A stretch of DNA of 64,000 nucleotides from Mycetocola manganoxydans (GTDB lineage Bacteria > Actinomycetota > Actinomycetes > Actinomycetales > Microbacteriaceae), in the NCBI RefSeq assembly GCF_003667545.1, contig NZ_RCUV01000017.1, positions 29,879 to 93,878 of the forward strand, in the 5' to 3' direction. This document shows, piece after piece, positions 46,062 through 57,510 of the stretch. A model generated the notes under the pieces. The model had not been told where the DNA came from, did no database searches, and saw only the letters and a program-made list of their open reading frames with translations. The translations under genes and the position numbers were made by a program. Within the stretch, counting starts at the first letter, position 1. Each line of letters opens with the position of its first letter.

Positions 46062-46655
46062 ATGACGAACGCAGCCATCGATATCGTCTCCGTGACGGAT
46101 GCCCCGTGGCACGACGTGCAGAGAGTTTTCGGCACCCGTGGCGACCCGTCGAGTTGCTGGTGCCAGTACTTCAAGATGAGTACCGAAGAGTGGAAGACCG
46201 CCAGCCGTGAGACCTGTGAGCCGCTCCTGAAACAGCAGGTGAAGGAACTCGACCCGGCGCCGGGCATGATCGCCTATCTCGAGGGTGAACCGGTCGGCTG
46301 GTGTGCCGTCGAGCCCCGCCCGAACTACGGCCGGCTCGACCGCACCCGGGTGATCAGCGGGAGTCCCGAAGCCTCGGACGACCCGTCGGTCTGGTCAGTG
46401 ACCTGTTTCGTCGTGCGGGTCGGGTTCCGCAAACGTGGCATCGGGCGCGCGTTGCTCGGCGGTGCGATCGAGCATGCGCGACGCGGAGGGGCACGGCTCG
46501 TGGAGGGGTACCCGGTGGATCCATCTCAACGTGCGAAGGTGACATCCGCCGAGCTGTACTACGGGATCGTGTCACAGTTCGAAGCGCATGGCTTTCGCGA
46601 AGTATCTCGCCCGACGCCGGATCGCGCGGTCATGCAGCTCGAGTTGCGGGTATAG
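46062..46655 (+). CDS. GNAT-family N-acetyltransferase
   Basis: A 197-aa GNAT protein. The acetyl-CoA-binding segment reads CFVVRVGFRKRGIGRALLGG, the canonical R/Q-x-x-G-x-G/A pattern, with preceding GWCAVEPRPNY and a C-terminal YYGIVSQFEAHGFREVSR. An N-terminal SSCWCQYF segment is shared with a small subgroup of actinobacterial GNATs. The substrate is unknown. ATG at 46062 is the first good start after the divergent HNH gene, but no strong ribosome site precedes it. It is probably monocistronic. Confidence 0.88.
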   Translation: MTNAAIDIVSVTDAPWHDVQRVFGTRGDPSSCWCQYFKMSTEEWKTASRETCEPLLKQQVKELDPAPGMIAYLEGEPVGWCAVEPRPNYGRLDRTRVISGSPEASDDPSVWSVTCFVVRVGFRKRGIGRALLGGAIEHARRGGARLVEGYPVDPSQRAKVTSAELYYGIVSQFEAHGFREVSRPTPDRAVMQLELRV

Positions 46656-46714
46656 CCACGAGAGGAGTCTCGACGCGGCCGCGACGGGCCTACCCGCCCA
46701 GCGCATCCAGCTGC

Positions 46715-47614
46715 TTACCCGTCCAGCGCGTCCAGCTGCTCGAGGAGCCACCCGGCGCCACGGGTCTGCGCACCGAGCGCCTCGACCCGCGCCCGCAGCT
46801 CCCGGTCACTCGTGACGACGGTGACGGATGCCCCTGGCCGGCCCGCAAGCCGCTCCACTTCGTGAACGATCCGGGAGTCTCCGTCGGTGTCGGCCCGGAC
46901 CACACCGAAGCGCTCCCCCGGCTCCACCGAGGCGCCGTTCGCCTGGCCCTCGAGTACAGCGAGAACCTCGGGCCACCAGTGTGTCTGCCCAAGCTGGAGC
47001 GCTTCGGCCGGCATCCCGAGCCCGGCGAGCGACCGCAACTGCGCGCCGAGGCGCTCGGCAGCGCCGGCGCGGTCCTTCCACCAGCCGTCGGGGCGTGAAC
47101 CGACGACGTTCGCCATATCGACGACGAGAACCGGGCGCACAGCGAGGTCGCGGCGAAGCGACGCCCACATCCGTTCGAATCCGGGGTGAAGCGGCAGAGC
47201 ATCGACCTCATCGACCGGGACCCAGCGGATCTCGAGGCTCTCGGGGTCCGAGACGGTCGGCTCGAACGGGGCGATCACATCGGCGACCACGGTCACGTAC
47301 GACCAGATGTCGAGGTCGAGGGTGTGACTGAAACGCGACCGGACGGCATCCGGAACGACGGCCGCCTCTTCGCTCGCCTCACGGATCGCACCGTCGACGG
47401 CAGCCTCGCCCTCGTGACGGGCACCACCGGGAAGACCCCAGGTGCCACCGAAGTGACTCCACAGGGCTCGATGCTGAAGGAGCACGCCACGATCGGGGTC
47501 GACGGCGAGAAGCCCGGCAGCACCGAAACGTCCCCAGTACTTGGAGCCGTCGTCGGCGAAGACCCAGGCGTCACCCGGGTTGCGGGGATGCGGGGGCACG
47601 AACTCGGAAGTCAC
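46715..47614 (-). CDS. NUDIX hydrolase fused to NYN/PIN-like nuclease domain
   Basis: A 299-aa fusion. Residues ~30-160 form a NUDIX domain with a perfect Nudix box (GARHEGEAAVDGAIREASEE followed by AAV). Residues ~165-299 form a NYN/PIN-like domain: VLVVDMANVVGS, then DGDSRIVHEVERLA, VTVVTSDRELRARV and RGAGWLLEQLDAL, with acidic residues at the expected metal positions. NUDIX domains cleave nucleoside diphosphate-linked compounds, while NYN domains are RNases, so an RNA-processing or RNA-cap type role is possible but inferred. It converges on the GNAT gene and lies upstream of der. Confidence 0.88.
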   Translation of the reverse strand: MTSEFVPPHPRNPGDAWVFADDGSKYWGRFGAAGLLAVDPDRGVLLQHRALWSHFGGTWGLPGGARHEGEAAVDGAIREASEEAAVVPDAVRSRFSHTLDLDIWSYVTVVADVIAPFEPTVSDPESLEIRWVPVDEVDALPLHPGFERMWASLRRDLAVRPVLVVDMANVVGSRPDGWWKDRAGAAERLGAQLRSLAGLGMPAEALQLGQTHWWPEVLAVLEGQANGASVEPGERFGVVRADTDGDSRIVHEVERLAGRPGASVTVVTSDRELRARVEALGAQTRGAGWLLEQLDALDG

Positions 47615-47654
47615 TTCTTCAGCTTCTCACGAGCCGTGCATCACCAGCTGGGGG

Positions 47655-49163
47655 TTACGTGCGCTTGCGCTTCTCGCGTACGCGCATGTTGACGTTGATC
47701 GGGCTGCCTTCGAATCCGTAGATCTCGCGCAGGCGACGCTGGATGTAGCGACGGTAGCCCGGGTCGAGGAATCCGGTCGTGAAGAGCACGAATGTCGGCG
47801 GACGACTCGACGCCTGCGTACCGAAGAGCACGCGGGGCTGCTTGCCTCCACGCACGGGGTGCGGGTGCTCGGCGGTGAGTTCGGCGAGGAACGCGTTGAA
47901 CTTGCCAGTGGGGAGGCGGGTGTCCCACGACTCGAGCGCGAGCTCGAGGGCAGGAACGAGCTTCTCCATGTGCCGGCCGGTGCGGGCGGAGATGTTGACG
48001 CGGGGAGCCCAGGCGACGTGCGCCAGGTCCTGCTCGATCTCACGCTCGAGGTACCGGCGACGTTCGTCGTCGAGGAGGTCCCACTTGTTGAACGCGAGAA
48101 CGAGCGCGCGGCCGGACTCGAGCACGAGGTCGATGATCCGGATGTCCTGCTCGGAGATCGGCTCGGAGACATCGAGCATGACGATGGCAACTTCGGCCTT
48201 CTCCAGCGCGGCGCTCGTGCGGAGCGTTGCATAGAAGTCGGCACCCTGCTGCAGGTGCACGCGGCGACGGATGCCTGCGGTGTCGACGAAACGCCAGACC
48301 TTGCCGCCGATCTCGACCTGCTCGTCGACGGGGTCACGCGTGGTTCCGGCGAGTTCGTTGACGACAACGCGCTCTTCACCGGCAGCCTTGTTGAGCAGGC
48401 TGGACTTGCCGACGTTCGGCCGGCCGAGGATCGCGACGCGGCGGGGGCCGCCGACTTCGTCCTTGGCGACGGCCGACACCTTCGGCAGCTTGGTCATGAT
48501 GAGGTCGAGCAGGTCAGCGACACCGCGGCCGTGCAGAGCGGAAACCGGGTACGGCTCACCGAGTCCGAGGGACCAGAGGGATGCCGCATTCGGCTCCTGG
48601 CGGACGTCGTCGACCTTGTTCGCGACGAGGAAGACGGGCTTGTCCATCTTGCGGAGCAACCGCACGACCTGCTCGTCGGTCGCGGTGGCGCCGACGTTGG
48701 CGTCCACGACGAACAGAACGGCGTCGGAGAGGTCGATCGCGACCTCGGCCTGGGCGGCGACAGAGGCATCGATGCCCTTGGCGTCGGGCTCCCAGCCGCC
48801 GGTGTCGACGAGGGTGAACTGGCGTTCGTTCCACTCGGCCTTGTACTTCACGCGGTCACGCGTGACGCCGGGGGTGTCCTCGACGACGGCTTCACGCCGG
48901 CCGAGGATCCGGTTCACGAGCGCGGACTTGCCGACGTTCGGGCGACCGACGATGGCCAGCACCGGCAGAGCGGGAAGGTAGCGGATCGCGTCGGGGTCCT
49001 CGCCTGCGGCGTCGAGGATCTCGAGGTCGTCATCACCGAGGTCGTAGTCGGCGAGGCCGGCGCGGAGCGCTTCGGCCCGGCGGTGCGCGAGGTCCTCGTC
49101 GAGGGCCCCCATCCGCTCGGCGAGCTGGTCGTCCAGCTCTTGTGTGTCTTCAAAATCAGCCAT
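47655..49163 (-). CDS. der: Ribosome-assembly GTPase Der (EngA)
   Basis: A 502-aa protein with two tandem GTPase domains and a C-terminal KH-like domain. The first domain has G1 [14 protein letters not shown]3 DTGG and G4 NKVD; the second has G1 [14 protein letters not shown]3 DTAG and G4 NKWD. The C-terminus reads [20 protein letters not shown] and ends in basic residues. An acidic N-terminal extension of ~65 residues is typical of actinobacterial Der. It acts in 50S subunit maturation. It is the last gene of the housekeeping cluster, 41 bases after cmk. Confidence 0.97.
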   Translation of the reverse strand: MADFEDTQELDDQLAERMGALDEDLAHRRAEALRAGLADYDLGDDDLEILDAAGEDPDAIRYLPALPVLAIVGRPNVGKSALVNRILGRREAVVEDTPGVTRDRVKYKAEWNERQFTLVDTGGWEPDAKGIDASVAAQAEVAIDLSDAVLFVVDANVGATATDEQVVRLLRKMDKPVFLVANKVDDVRQEPNAASLWSLGLGEPYPVSALHGRGVADLLDLIMTKLPKVSAVAKDEVGGPRRVAILGRPNVGKSSLLNKAAGEERVVVNELAGTTRDPVDEQVEIGGKVWRFVDTAGIRRRVHLQQGADFYATLRTSAALEKAEVAIVMLDVSEPISEQDIRIIDLVLESGRALVLAFNKWDLLDDERRRYLEREIEQDLAHVAWAPRVNISARTGRHMEKLVPALELALESWDTRLPTGKFNAFLAELTAEHPHPVRGGKQPRVLFGTQASSRPPTFVLFTTGFLDPGYRRYIQRRLREIYGFEGSPINVNMRVREKRKRT

Positions 49164-49204
49164 AGTGGTCTCTCTCTGCGATCTGCACCCGGGCCCGGGT
49201 CGAT

Positions 49205-49873
49205 CTAGGGTTTTTGCGAAGTACGGATCACATCGAGCACGGCGTCGACGGTCTCGTCAAAGTTGAGTGTGGTGGAATCGACGGTGGTGACGCCAGGTGC
49301 GGCGGTCATGAAGTCGACGACGCGCGAATCTGCGCGATCACGCTTTTGCAACGCACTCGCAACCTCCGAAGCCGATTCGGATGCAAGTTCAGCAGAGCGT
49401 CTAGACATTCTAGCCTCTTCGGTGGCCGTGAGCAGAATGCGGGCTGTGGCATCCGGAGCGACGACCGTGGTGATGTCGCGGCCTTCGACCACGATGCCGG
49501 GTGCCATGGAGTCGCGGATGATGTCGCGGAAGATCCCGGTGACGTGAGCGCGCACCTCGGGAACGCGGGCGATGTTGCTCACGACGGCGGTGACACGGGG
49601 CTCACGGATGCTGTCCGTCACGTCGGTCTGCCCCACCCGCACGTGGTACCCGATCGGGTCCGTGCCGATGGTGTAGTCGAATCCGCCGAGCGAGGAGACG
49701 ACCGCAGCGGCATCCGCCGAGTCGATCCCGGCGTCGAGGATGTACCAGGACAGCGCACGGTAGGCCGCACCGGTGTCAAGGTAGTCGAAGCCGAGCCGTG
49801 TGGCGGCCGCTTTCGACACACTGGATTTGCCGCTGCCGGCGGGGCCGTCGACGGCCACTACTGTTTTGGTCAT
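49205..49873 (-). CDS. cmk: Cytidylate kinase
   Basis: A 222-aa cytidylate kinase, which phosphorylates CMP and dCMP. The P-loop is [17 protein letters not shown], followed by [30 protein letters not shown] and [15 protein letters not shown], all diagnostic of Cmk. ATG at 49873 follows the tyrA stop by 3 bases. It sits in the conserved cmk-der pair. Confidence 0.96.
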   Translation of the reverse strand: MTKTVVAVDGPAGSGKSSVSKAAATRLGFDYLDTGAAYRALSWYILDAGIDSADAAAVVSSLGGFDYTIGTDPIGYHVRVGQTDVTDSIREPRVTAVVSNIARVPEVRAHVTGIFRDIIRDSMAPGIVVEGRDITTVVAPDATARILLTATEEARMSRRSAELASESASEVASALQKRDRADSRVVDFMTAAPGVTTVDSTTLNFDETVDAVLDVIRTSQKP

Positions 49874-49876
49874 CGT

Positions 49877-50986
49877 TCAGACGCTCGCAATCCGCCAGCC
49901 GCGCGCTTCGAGGTCTTCGATGGTGCGCTGCTGGACTTCGGGAAGAACGGCGATCTCGGCGAGGCCGATCTGAGCACCCGGGGAGTGCTCGAGCCGGAGG
50001 TCTTCCATGTTGACCCCGATGTCACCGAGTTCGGTGAGGAGAAGTCCGAGCTGCCCCGGCCGGTCGTCGACCATGACGACGATCGAGGCGTAGCGACGGT
50101 CCTGGCCGTGCTTGCCCGGCAGCCGAGCGACACCGGTGTTGCCTGCGGCAATGGTGTCGGCGAGGGTGCGGCGGGCACCGGGAGCATCCGGTGAGCGAAG
50201 GGCGTCTGTGACTTTGGCGAGGTCGGCGGCGATTCCGTCGAGAACGTCTACGACGGGGCCGGCGTTCGAGCCGAGGATCTGCACCCACAGTTCCGGTGCA
50301 CTGGAGGCGATGCGGGTGGTGTCGCGCAGGCCCTGGCCGGTGAGCCGCACGGCGGAGTCAGGGGCGCTGACGAGCTGCTTGGCGAGGATGCTCGCGACGA
50401 GCTGCGGAACGTGGGAGACAAGGCCGACCGACCGGTCGTGTTCCTCCGGCGTCATCTCGATCGGTGATGCGCCGAGGTCGAGCGCGAGGTCCTCGATGAG
50501 GGCGAGGGCGTCCGGAGGTGTTTCGTCGTCGCGGCAGATCACCCAGGGCCGGCCGAGGAACAGGTCGGCGCGCGCCGAGATCGCTCCCCCGCGTTCCCGC
50601 CCGGCGAGCGGGTGCGACCCGATGTAGCGGGTGAGGTCGACGCCGCGATCGGTGAGGGCACGGAACGGTTCGAGCTTGACGCTCGCGACGTCGGTGATGA
50701 CCGCGCCGGGGAACCGGGCGAGTTCGGCCTCGATGACGGATGCCGTGACATCCGGTGGCACGCTGACGACGACGATGCTCGGGTTGTCGCCCGGCTGCTC
50801 GGGGCGGCCGGCGCCGTAGTCGACGGCGAGACGCAATTGTGCCGGTGAAGAATCGGCGAGGATCACGTCGATGCGCTGGTTCTGCAGCGCGAGGCCGATG
50901 CTCGCACCGAGGAGCCCGGCGCCGACGATGCGGACCTGGCCGGTGAGGCGAGGGGCGTTCGGGCGGCGCTCTGGGATGTCGTTCAC
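49877..50986 (-). CDS. tyrA: Prephenate dehydrogenase with C-terminal ACT domain
   Basis: A 369-aa TyrA, which converts prephenate to 4-hydroxyphenylpyruvate for tyrosine synthesis. The NAD-binding site is VRIVGAGLLGASIGLAL. Further blocks are DVASVK, SHPLAGRERGG, MTPEEHDRSVGLVSHVPQ and LRDTTRIASSAPELW. The C-terminal ACT-like domain (YASIVVMVDDRPGQLGLLLT) is the likely feedback-inhibition site. ATG at 50986 follows rluB by 10 bases. Its insertion between rluB and cmk is common in Microbacteriaceae. Confidence 0.95.
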   Translation of the reverse strand: MNDIPERRPNAPRLTGQVRIVGAGLLGASIGLALQNQRIDVILADSSPAQLRLAVDYGAGRPEQPGDNPSIVVVSVPPDVTASVIEAELARFPGAVITDVASVKLEPFRALTDRGVDLTRYIGSHPLAGRERGGAISARADLFLGRPWVICRDDETPPDALALIEDLALDLGASPIEMTPEEHDRSVGLVSHVPQLVASILAKQLVSAPDSAVRLTGQGLRDTTRIASSAPELWVQILGSNAGPVVDVLDGIAADLAKVTDALRSPDAPGARRTLADTIAAGNTGVARLPGKHGQDRRYASIVVMVDDRPGQLGLLLTELGDIGVNMEDLRLEHSPGAQIGLAEIAVLPEVQQRTIEDLEARGWRIASV

Positions 50987-50996
50987 GAAGTCTTCT

Positions 50997-51845
50997 CTAC
51001 TCGGCTGGTTCGCTGGCGGCGGCTGGTTCGATGTCGGCGTCGGGGCCGTTCTGCAGCTGCGACTGCCGGGAGATCGTCAGCAGTTCGCCGAGTTCCACTT
51101 TAGTCAGGTCGCGGGTCTGGCCCGACCGCAGGGTGCCGAGGTTCACCGGGCCGAACTGGCGGCGGACGAGCGCCTGGACTGGGTGTCCGACGGCCGCGAG
51201 CATCCGCCGGACGATGCGGTTCTTGCCGGAGTGCAGGGTGATCTCGACCATGCTCGACTCGTCGCCGTTCGGGGCGGTGCGGGTGTCGAGCAGTCGCGCC
51301 TTGTCTGCGGCGATGACACCGTCGTCGAGTTCGACGCCTCGCGTGAGCTTCTGGATCACCTGGGCGGTGACCTTGCCGTTCACCTTGGCGATGTACGTCT
51401 TGGTCACGCCGAATGACGGGTGGGCGAGGACGTGTGCGAGGTCGCCGTCGTTGGTGAGGATGAGCAGTCCGCTCGTTTCGGCGTCGAGGCGGCCGACGTT
51501 GAACAGCCGCTCCTCGTAGTCCTTGGTGTACTGGGTGAGGTCAGGGCGTCCGCGTTCGTCGCTCATGGTGCTGACGACGCCGACGGGCTTGTTGAGCACG
51601 ACGTAGCGCTTGGTGGTGTCCAGCTGCACCGCGACGCCGTTGACCTCGACGTGGTCGGTCTCGGGGTCGATCCGGCGACCGAGCTCTTTCACGGTCTCAC
51701 CGTTGACGCGAACGCGCCCTTCGGTGATGTACTGCTCGGAGACCCGGCGGGAGGCGACGCCGGCTGCGGCGAGTACCTTCTGCAGGCGGACGCCCTCGGG
51801 GGCGTACGGGTCGTGCGCGGGGATGTCGGGGTTATCGGAAATCAC
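50997..51845 (-). CDS. rluB: 23S rRNA pseudouridine synthase RluB-like
   Basis: About 282 aa. An N-terminal S4 domain (VRLQKVLAAAGVASRRVSEQY) is followed by the RsuA/RluB catalytic core with NVGRLDAETSGLLILTNDGD, where the aspartate in RLD is the nucleophile, then VTKTYIAKVNGK and HSGKNRIVRRMLAAVGHPV. It isomerises a uridine in 23S rRNA (or 16S in RsuA relatives). GTG at 51845 is preferred: AAGGA lies about 8 bases upstream. ATG at 51866 would add seven residues and overlap scpB by 35 bases without a ribosome site. Confidence 0.92.
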   Translation of the reverse strand: MISDNPDIPAHDPYAPEGVRLQKVLAAAGVASRRVSEQYITEGRVRVNGETVKELGRRIDPETDHVEVNGVAVQLDTTKRYVVLNKPVGVVSTMSDERGRPDLTQYTKDYEERLFNVGRLDAETSGLLILTNDGDLAHVLAHPSFGVTKTYIAKVNGKVTAQVIQKLTRGVELDDGVIAADKARLLDTRTAPNGDESSMVEITLHSGKNRIVRRMLAAVGHPVQALVRRQFGPVNLGTLRSGQTRDLTKVELGELLTISRQSQLQNGPDADIEPAAASEPAE

Positions 51846-52449
51846 TGTCAAATCCTTCGGAGCCATCGGCGAGCAGGGGTGAAATGGGTGGGAGCTCGTC
51901 GAGCGAGTTGATGCCGAGCTGCTGGAGCATCAGCGGGGTGGTGCCGTAATTGATCGCGCCGGTCTCACTGTCGGTGAACAGCTCGGTGATGAGCCCGCGG
52001 CCGGCGAGGGTTCGAACGACCGAGTCGACGTTGACCGCACGGATGGCGGCGATCGAGCTGCGTGGAATGGGCTGCTTGTAGGCGATGACGGCGAGGGTCT
52101 CGAGCGCGGCCTGCGACAGCTTGCTCGGGTTTTCGGATGTCACGAAGTCGGCGACGACGTCGTCGTACGTCGCGCGAACGAAGAACCGCCACCCTCCCCC
52201 GACCTCACGGAGTTCGAATCCGCGCACGACGGTGCCGTCGACACCGTCGTAGTCGGCGACAAGTCGGTTGATCGCTTCGTGCACGGCCTTCACCGGGCGG
52301 CGAAGCGCGGTGGCGAGGCTGACGAGACTCTGCGGTTCGTCGGCGATCATGAGGATGGCCTCGACGGCGCGGTCGAGATCGACGGGAGCCGGCGCGGTTT
52401 CGGGCGTCGCGGCATCCGTGTCTGGAAAGTCCGTGGTGTCAATTGTCAT
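51832..52449 (-). CDS. scpB: Segregation and condensation protein B
   Basis: A 205-aa ScpB with two winged-helix domains: VEAILMIADEPQSLVSLATA, then LSQAALETLAVIAYKQPIPR and VRTLAGRGLITELFTDSET, followed by YGTTPLMLQQLGINSLDELP. ScpB binds ScpA in the SMC complex for chromosome organisation. ATG at 52449 lies 10 bases inside the scpA end, giving an overlap. A much longer open frame upstream is only the shadow of scpA. Confidence 0.95.
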   Translation of the reverse strand: MTIDTTDFPDTDAATPETAPAPVDLDRAVEAILMIADEPQSLVSLATALRRPVKAVHEAINRLVADYDGVDGTVVRGFELREVGGGWRFFVRATYDDVVADFVTSENPSKLSQAALETLAVIAYKQPIPRSSIAAIRAVNVDSVVRTLAGRGLITELFTDSETGAINYGTTPLMLQQLGINSLDELPPISPLLADGSEGFDSDFR

Positions 52450-53299
52450 AATCTGCTCCCAGATTGGCGAGGTTGTCCTCTGACCAGTTCTCGGCGCTCC
52501 AGCGTAACGTGAGCTCGCCCAGCGGTTCGAGTTGCTCGAAGCTGAGGGCCGCGTGCCGGTAGAGCTCGAGCACGGCGAGGAACCGGGCGACGATGACGCC
52601 CTTCTGGTCTGCGCCGGCGATGAGCTGCCGGAATGACATCGACTCGCCGGAGCGCAGCATCGCGACGACGTGCGCCGCCTGCTCCCGGATGCTGATGAGC
52701 GGCGCGTGCAGGTGATCGAGGCCGACCACCGGGATCTCGCGCGGTGCCATGGCGACGGCGGCGAGGGCGGCGAAGTCTTCGAGGGTGAGGGTCCACACCA
52801 GCTCGGGTGTGCGCGCACGGAACTTGTCTTCGAGCCGGACGGACCGCGGATGCCTCGACGCCTCGGCATCGAGGTGGGCGGCGAACCAGCCGGATGCCTC
52901 CTTGAAGGCGCGATATTGCAGCAGCCGGGCGAACAGCAGGTCGCGTGCCTCGAGCAGCGCGACGTCTTCGGCGTCGACGAGTTCACCCTGCGGCAGGAGC
53001 CCGGCGACCTTGAGGTCGAGGAGGGTCGCCGCGACGACGAGGAATTCGCTGGCCTGGTCAAGTTCGGCGGCGGAGTCGAGGCTCGACAGGTAGGCGATGA
53101 ACTCGTTCGTCACCTTCGAGAGCGAGATCTCGGTGATGTCGAGTTCGTGCTTGCCGATGAGCGACAGCAGAAGGTCGAACGGTCCCTCGAAGTTGGCGAG
53201 AGCGACCTGGAACCCAGCAGACGTGTCCATCGTCGCCGGGGTGGCCGGCGGTGCTGCGGTCGAGCCGTTTACGGCGTGGGCATCAGGCGACAGCGCCAC
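52439..53299 (-). CDS. scpA: Segregation and condensation protein A
   Basis: A 286-aa kleisin ScpA. The N-terminal helical domain has FQVALANFEGPFDLLLSLIG, then ELDITEISLSKVTNEFIAYL and DQASEFLVVAATLLDLKV; the C-terminal winged helix has ALSFEQLEPLGELTLRW. It bridges the SMC heads and recruits ScpB. GTG at 53299 overlaps the parA end by 17 bases, with GGGAG upstream. The first ~25 residues are Ala/Pro-rich and not conserved, so a later ATG is possible. Confidence 0.95.
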   Translation of the reverse strand: MALSPDAHAVNGSTAAPPATPATMDTSAGFQVALANFEGPFDLLLSLIGKHELDITEISLSKVTNEFIAYLSSLDSAAELDQASEFLVVAATLLDLKVAGLLPQGELVDAEDVALLEARDLLFARLLQYRAFKEASGWFAAHLDAEASRHPRSVRLEDKFRARTPELVWTLTLEDFAALAAVAMAPREIPVVGLDHLHAPLISIREQAAHVVAMLRSGESMSFRQLIAGADQKGVIVARFLAVLELYRHAALSFEQLEPLGELTLRWSAENWSEDNLANLGADYDN

Positions 53300-54167
53300 G
53301 GGCTACCAGCTCCCGCGCGAGCTTGCGGTAGGCCTTGGCCGACGCATGCTCGGGAGCGAACTCGGTGATCGGGGTGCCGGCCACGCTCGCGTCGGGGAAC
53401 TTCACCGTGCGGCCGATGACCGTCTCGAGCACGTCATCGCCGAAGGCGTCGACGACTCGCTCGAGCACCTCACGGGAGTGGAGCGTGCGCGAGTCGAACA
53501 TGGTGGCGAGGATGCCGTCGAGCTCGATCGCCGGGTTCAGCCGGTCCTTGACCTTCTCGATGGTCTCGATGAGCAGGGCGACGCCGCGCAGCGCGAAGAA
53601 CTCGCACTCGAGTGGGATGAGGACGCCGTGGCTCGCGGTGAGCGCGTTGACGGTGAGCAGCCCGAGCGATGGCTGGCAGTCGATGAGGACGACGTCGTAG
53701 TCGGCGCCGACCTTGCGGAGCACACGGGCAAGGATCTGCTCACGAGCGACCTCGTTGACGAGGTGCACTTCGGCGGCGGACAGGTCGATGTTGGCGGGGA
53801 TGATGTCGAGGCCCTCGACGGACGTGTGCTGGATGGCATCCGTCGCCTCGTGCTTGTTCGACAGCAGCAGGTCGTAGATGGTCAGCGCGTCGTGGGTGTT
53901 GACGCCGAGGCCGGCCGAGAGTGCGCCCTGCGGGTCGAAGTCGATGCACAGCACGCGGCGGCCGTAGTCGGCGAGGGCCGCACCGAGGCTGATGGTGGTG
54001 GTCGTCTTGCCGACGCCACCCTTCTGGTTGCACAGCGAGATGATGCGGGCGGGGCCGTGGCTCTTCAGTGGAGCGGGGTCCGGGAACTCAGTAAGGGTGC
54101 GACCTGTCGGACCTTTTTTCTCGATGGTTTCCTCCACCGAGAAGAGCTCTTCGTTTTTTGTGGCCAC
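53283..54167 (-). CDS. parA: ParA-family chromosome partitioning ATPase
   Basis: About 294 aa. The deviant Walker A is CNQKGGVGKTTTTISLGAAL, followed by VLCIDFDPQGALSAGLG, VLIDCQPSLGLLTVNAL and the C-terminal ITEFAPEHASAKAYRKLARE. This is the scpA-linked ParA found in actinobacteria next to xerD, separate from the origin-linked Soj. GTG at 54167 starts VATKNEELFSVEE and has GAGGA 8 bases upstream; an upstream in-frame start at 54257 adds 30 poorly conserved basic residues and is rejected. Confidence 0.93.
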   Translation of the reverse strand: MATKNEELFSVEETIEKKGPTGRTLTEFPDPAPLKSHGPARIISLCNQKGGVGKTTTTISLGAALADYGRRVLCIDFDPQGALSAGLGVNTHDALTIYDLLLSNKHEATDAIQHTSVEGLDIIPANIDLSAAEVHLVNEVAREQILARVLRKVGADYDVVLIDCQPSLGLLTVNALTASHGVLIPLECEFFALRGVALLIETIEKVKDRLNPAIELDGILATMFDSRTLHSREVLERVVDAFGDDVLETVIGRTVKFPDASVAGTPITEFAPEHASAKAYRKLARELVARGAVA

Positions 54168-54276
54168 CTGGTTCGTCCTCACTCCCGTCGCGTCCCTCGT
54201 CTGCTGACTCCTGATTCTAACGGGGCGCTTCCCGGATACGGCGCGGCCACGCGGCATCCGTGCTGGTCCGTTGCGC

Positions 54277-55182
54277 TCAGCGGGCCCGGGGGTGGGCGGT
54301 GGTGTACATGTCGCGGAGGGTGTCTGCGGTCACCATCGTGTAGATCTGGGTCGTCGCGACGGACGAGTGCCCGAGCAACTCCTGCACCACACGGACGTCG
54401 GCACCGCCCTGCAGCAGGTGGGTCGCGAACGAGTGGCGGAGCGTGTGCGGTGACACGTGCGCAACGAGGTCTGCTCTCTCGGCCGCCTGCCGGATGATGA
54501 GCCACGCGTTCTGCCGTGAGACCCTCTGGCCCCGGATGCCGAGGAACAGGGCGGGCGTCGCCGTTCCCCGCACCGAGAACACCGGCCGGGCGCGCACGAG
54601 GTAGGCGTCGATCGCCTCGCGGGCGAATCGGCCGAGCGGCACGATCCGTTCTTTGTTGCCCTTGCCGCGGAGCCGGACGATGTCTTCGTCGAAGACGTCG
54701 TCGACGTTGAGCGAGACCGCTTCGCTGACCCGGGCGCCGGTGGCGTAGAGCAGTTCGAGCAGCGCCTTGTCACGCAGCGCCTGGATGTCGTCACCCGCCG
54801 CCGCGTCGAGAAGCGCGGTGACCTGGTCGATGCTGAGGGCCTTTGGCAGGCGGCTCGGCAGCTTCGGCGGTTTGACCTCGCGCGCGACGTCGGCCTCGAT
54901 CCGGCCTTCTTCGAGCAGGAAGCGGTGCCAGCCACGCACCGACGACAGCACCCGGGCAAGCGAGGACGCCGTGAGCGGCGCCTCTTCGCGGCTGCCGAGC
55001 TCTCGGACGTACTCCGAGACCTGCTGCTCGGTCACCTCGCCGACCTCGGAGACCCCGCGTGCGCCGAGCCACTCGACGTAGCCGCCGAGGTCCCGGCGGT
55101 ACGCGGCGATGGTGTTCTCGGCGAGACCGCGTTCGATCGCGACGTGTCGCAGGTACGAGTCGAGGTCGCGGGCGAGGGGCAT
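54277..55182 (-). CDS. xerD: Site-specific tyrosine recombinase XerD
   Basis: A 301-aa XerD. The N-terminal core-binding domain has SYLRHVAIERGLAENTIAAY and the catalytic domain has ATGARVSEAVSL (R), GKGNKERIVPLG, HTLRHSFATHLLQGGADVRV (H-x-x-R) and ELLGHSSVATTQIY (H and nucleophile Y). With XerC it resolves chromosome dimers at dif. ATG at 55182 lies 2 bases after the NUDIX gene; an in-frame upstream start at 55224 would overlap that gene. The length is typical. Confidence 0.96.
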   Translation of the reverse strand: MPLARDLDSYLRHVAIERGLAENTIAAYRRDLGGYVEWLGARGVSEVGEVTEQQVSEYVRELGSREEAPLTASSLARVLSSVRGWHRFLLEEGRIEADVAREVKPPKLPSRLPKALSIDQVTALLDAAAGDDIQALRDKALLELLYATGARVSEAVSLNVDDVFDEDIVRLRGKGNKERIVPLGRFAREAIDAYLVRARPVFSVRGTATPALFLGIRGQRVSRQNAWLIIRQAAERADLVAHVSPHTLRHSFATHLLQGGADVRVVQELLGHSSVATTQIYTMVTADTLRDMYTTAHPRAR

Positions 55183-55184
55183 GG

Positions 55185-55815
55185 TCAGTCGCCCGGGCGA
55201 CGGAGTTTCGGATGCCGCGGCCACGGAGCATCCGCCGCGGCGAGAGTGCTCCAGTCGCGTTCCCGACCGAGCTGAGCGGCCATCGTCGCGATGACGAGCG
55301 ACGGGTTCTGCAACTTGCGCGCGAGGACGGCGTCGACGAGCTCATCGAGCGCGACCCAGCGCAGCTCCATGTCGGCTTCTTCGTCCGTGCGGTCGAATGT
55401 GCCGTCGGTCGCCGAGATCCCGCGGGCGAGGTAGATCCGGATCGCCTCGTCGCTTCCGCCTGGGCTCGTGTAGAACTCGGAGAGCACAGCCCAGTCGGTG
55501 GCCTGGATGTCGGCCTCTTCGGCGAGTTCGCGCTTCGCCGCGACGAGCGGATCCTCGTCGGCGATGTCGAGCAGGCCGGCGGGAATCTCCCACTCACGCA
55601 TCCCGACCGGGTGCCTGTACTGCTTGATCAGCAGCACCCTGTCGTTCTCGTCGAGGGCGAAGACCGCGACAGCTCCGGTGTGGTCCACATATTCGCGGGT
55701 GATGTCCGAGCCGTTGTAGTCGAACTCGTCGCGGCGGACACCCCACACCATGCCGTCGAACGCCCGCTCGCTCGAGCGGATGTCGACGTCGGTGCGGGTG
55801 TCCTCCAGCGGCGAT

Positions 55816-55823
<8 letters not shown>
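55185..55823 (-). CDS. NUDIX hydrolase, ADP-ribose pyrophosphatase type
   Basis: A 212-aa NUDIX protein. The Nudix box region reads [20 protein letters not shown] followed by EADI, preceded by [20 protein letters not shown], which is typical of ADP-ribose pyrophosphatases. The C-terminal half has [20 protein letters not shown]. It hydrolyses ADP-ribose to AMP and ribose phosphate in relatives. ATG at 55823 overlaps the pyrG end by 8 bases. It is the orthologue of the gene between pyrG and xerD in other actinobacteria. Confidence 0.93.
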
Positions 55824-57504
<1,681 letters not shown>

Positions 57505-57510
57505 GGGCTT

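Noticed and set aside
39981..47614. Genes right of tRNA-Pro as part of the island
   Set aside because: The integrase lies left of the tRNA 3' end, and these genes have ordinary metabolic roles and lead directly into the conserved cluster.
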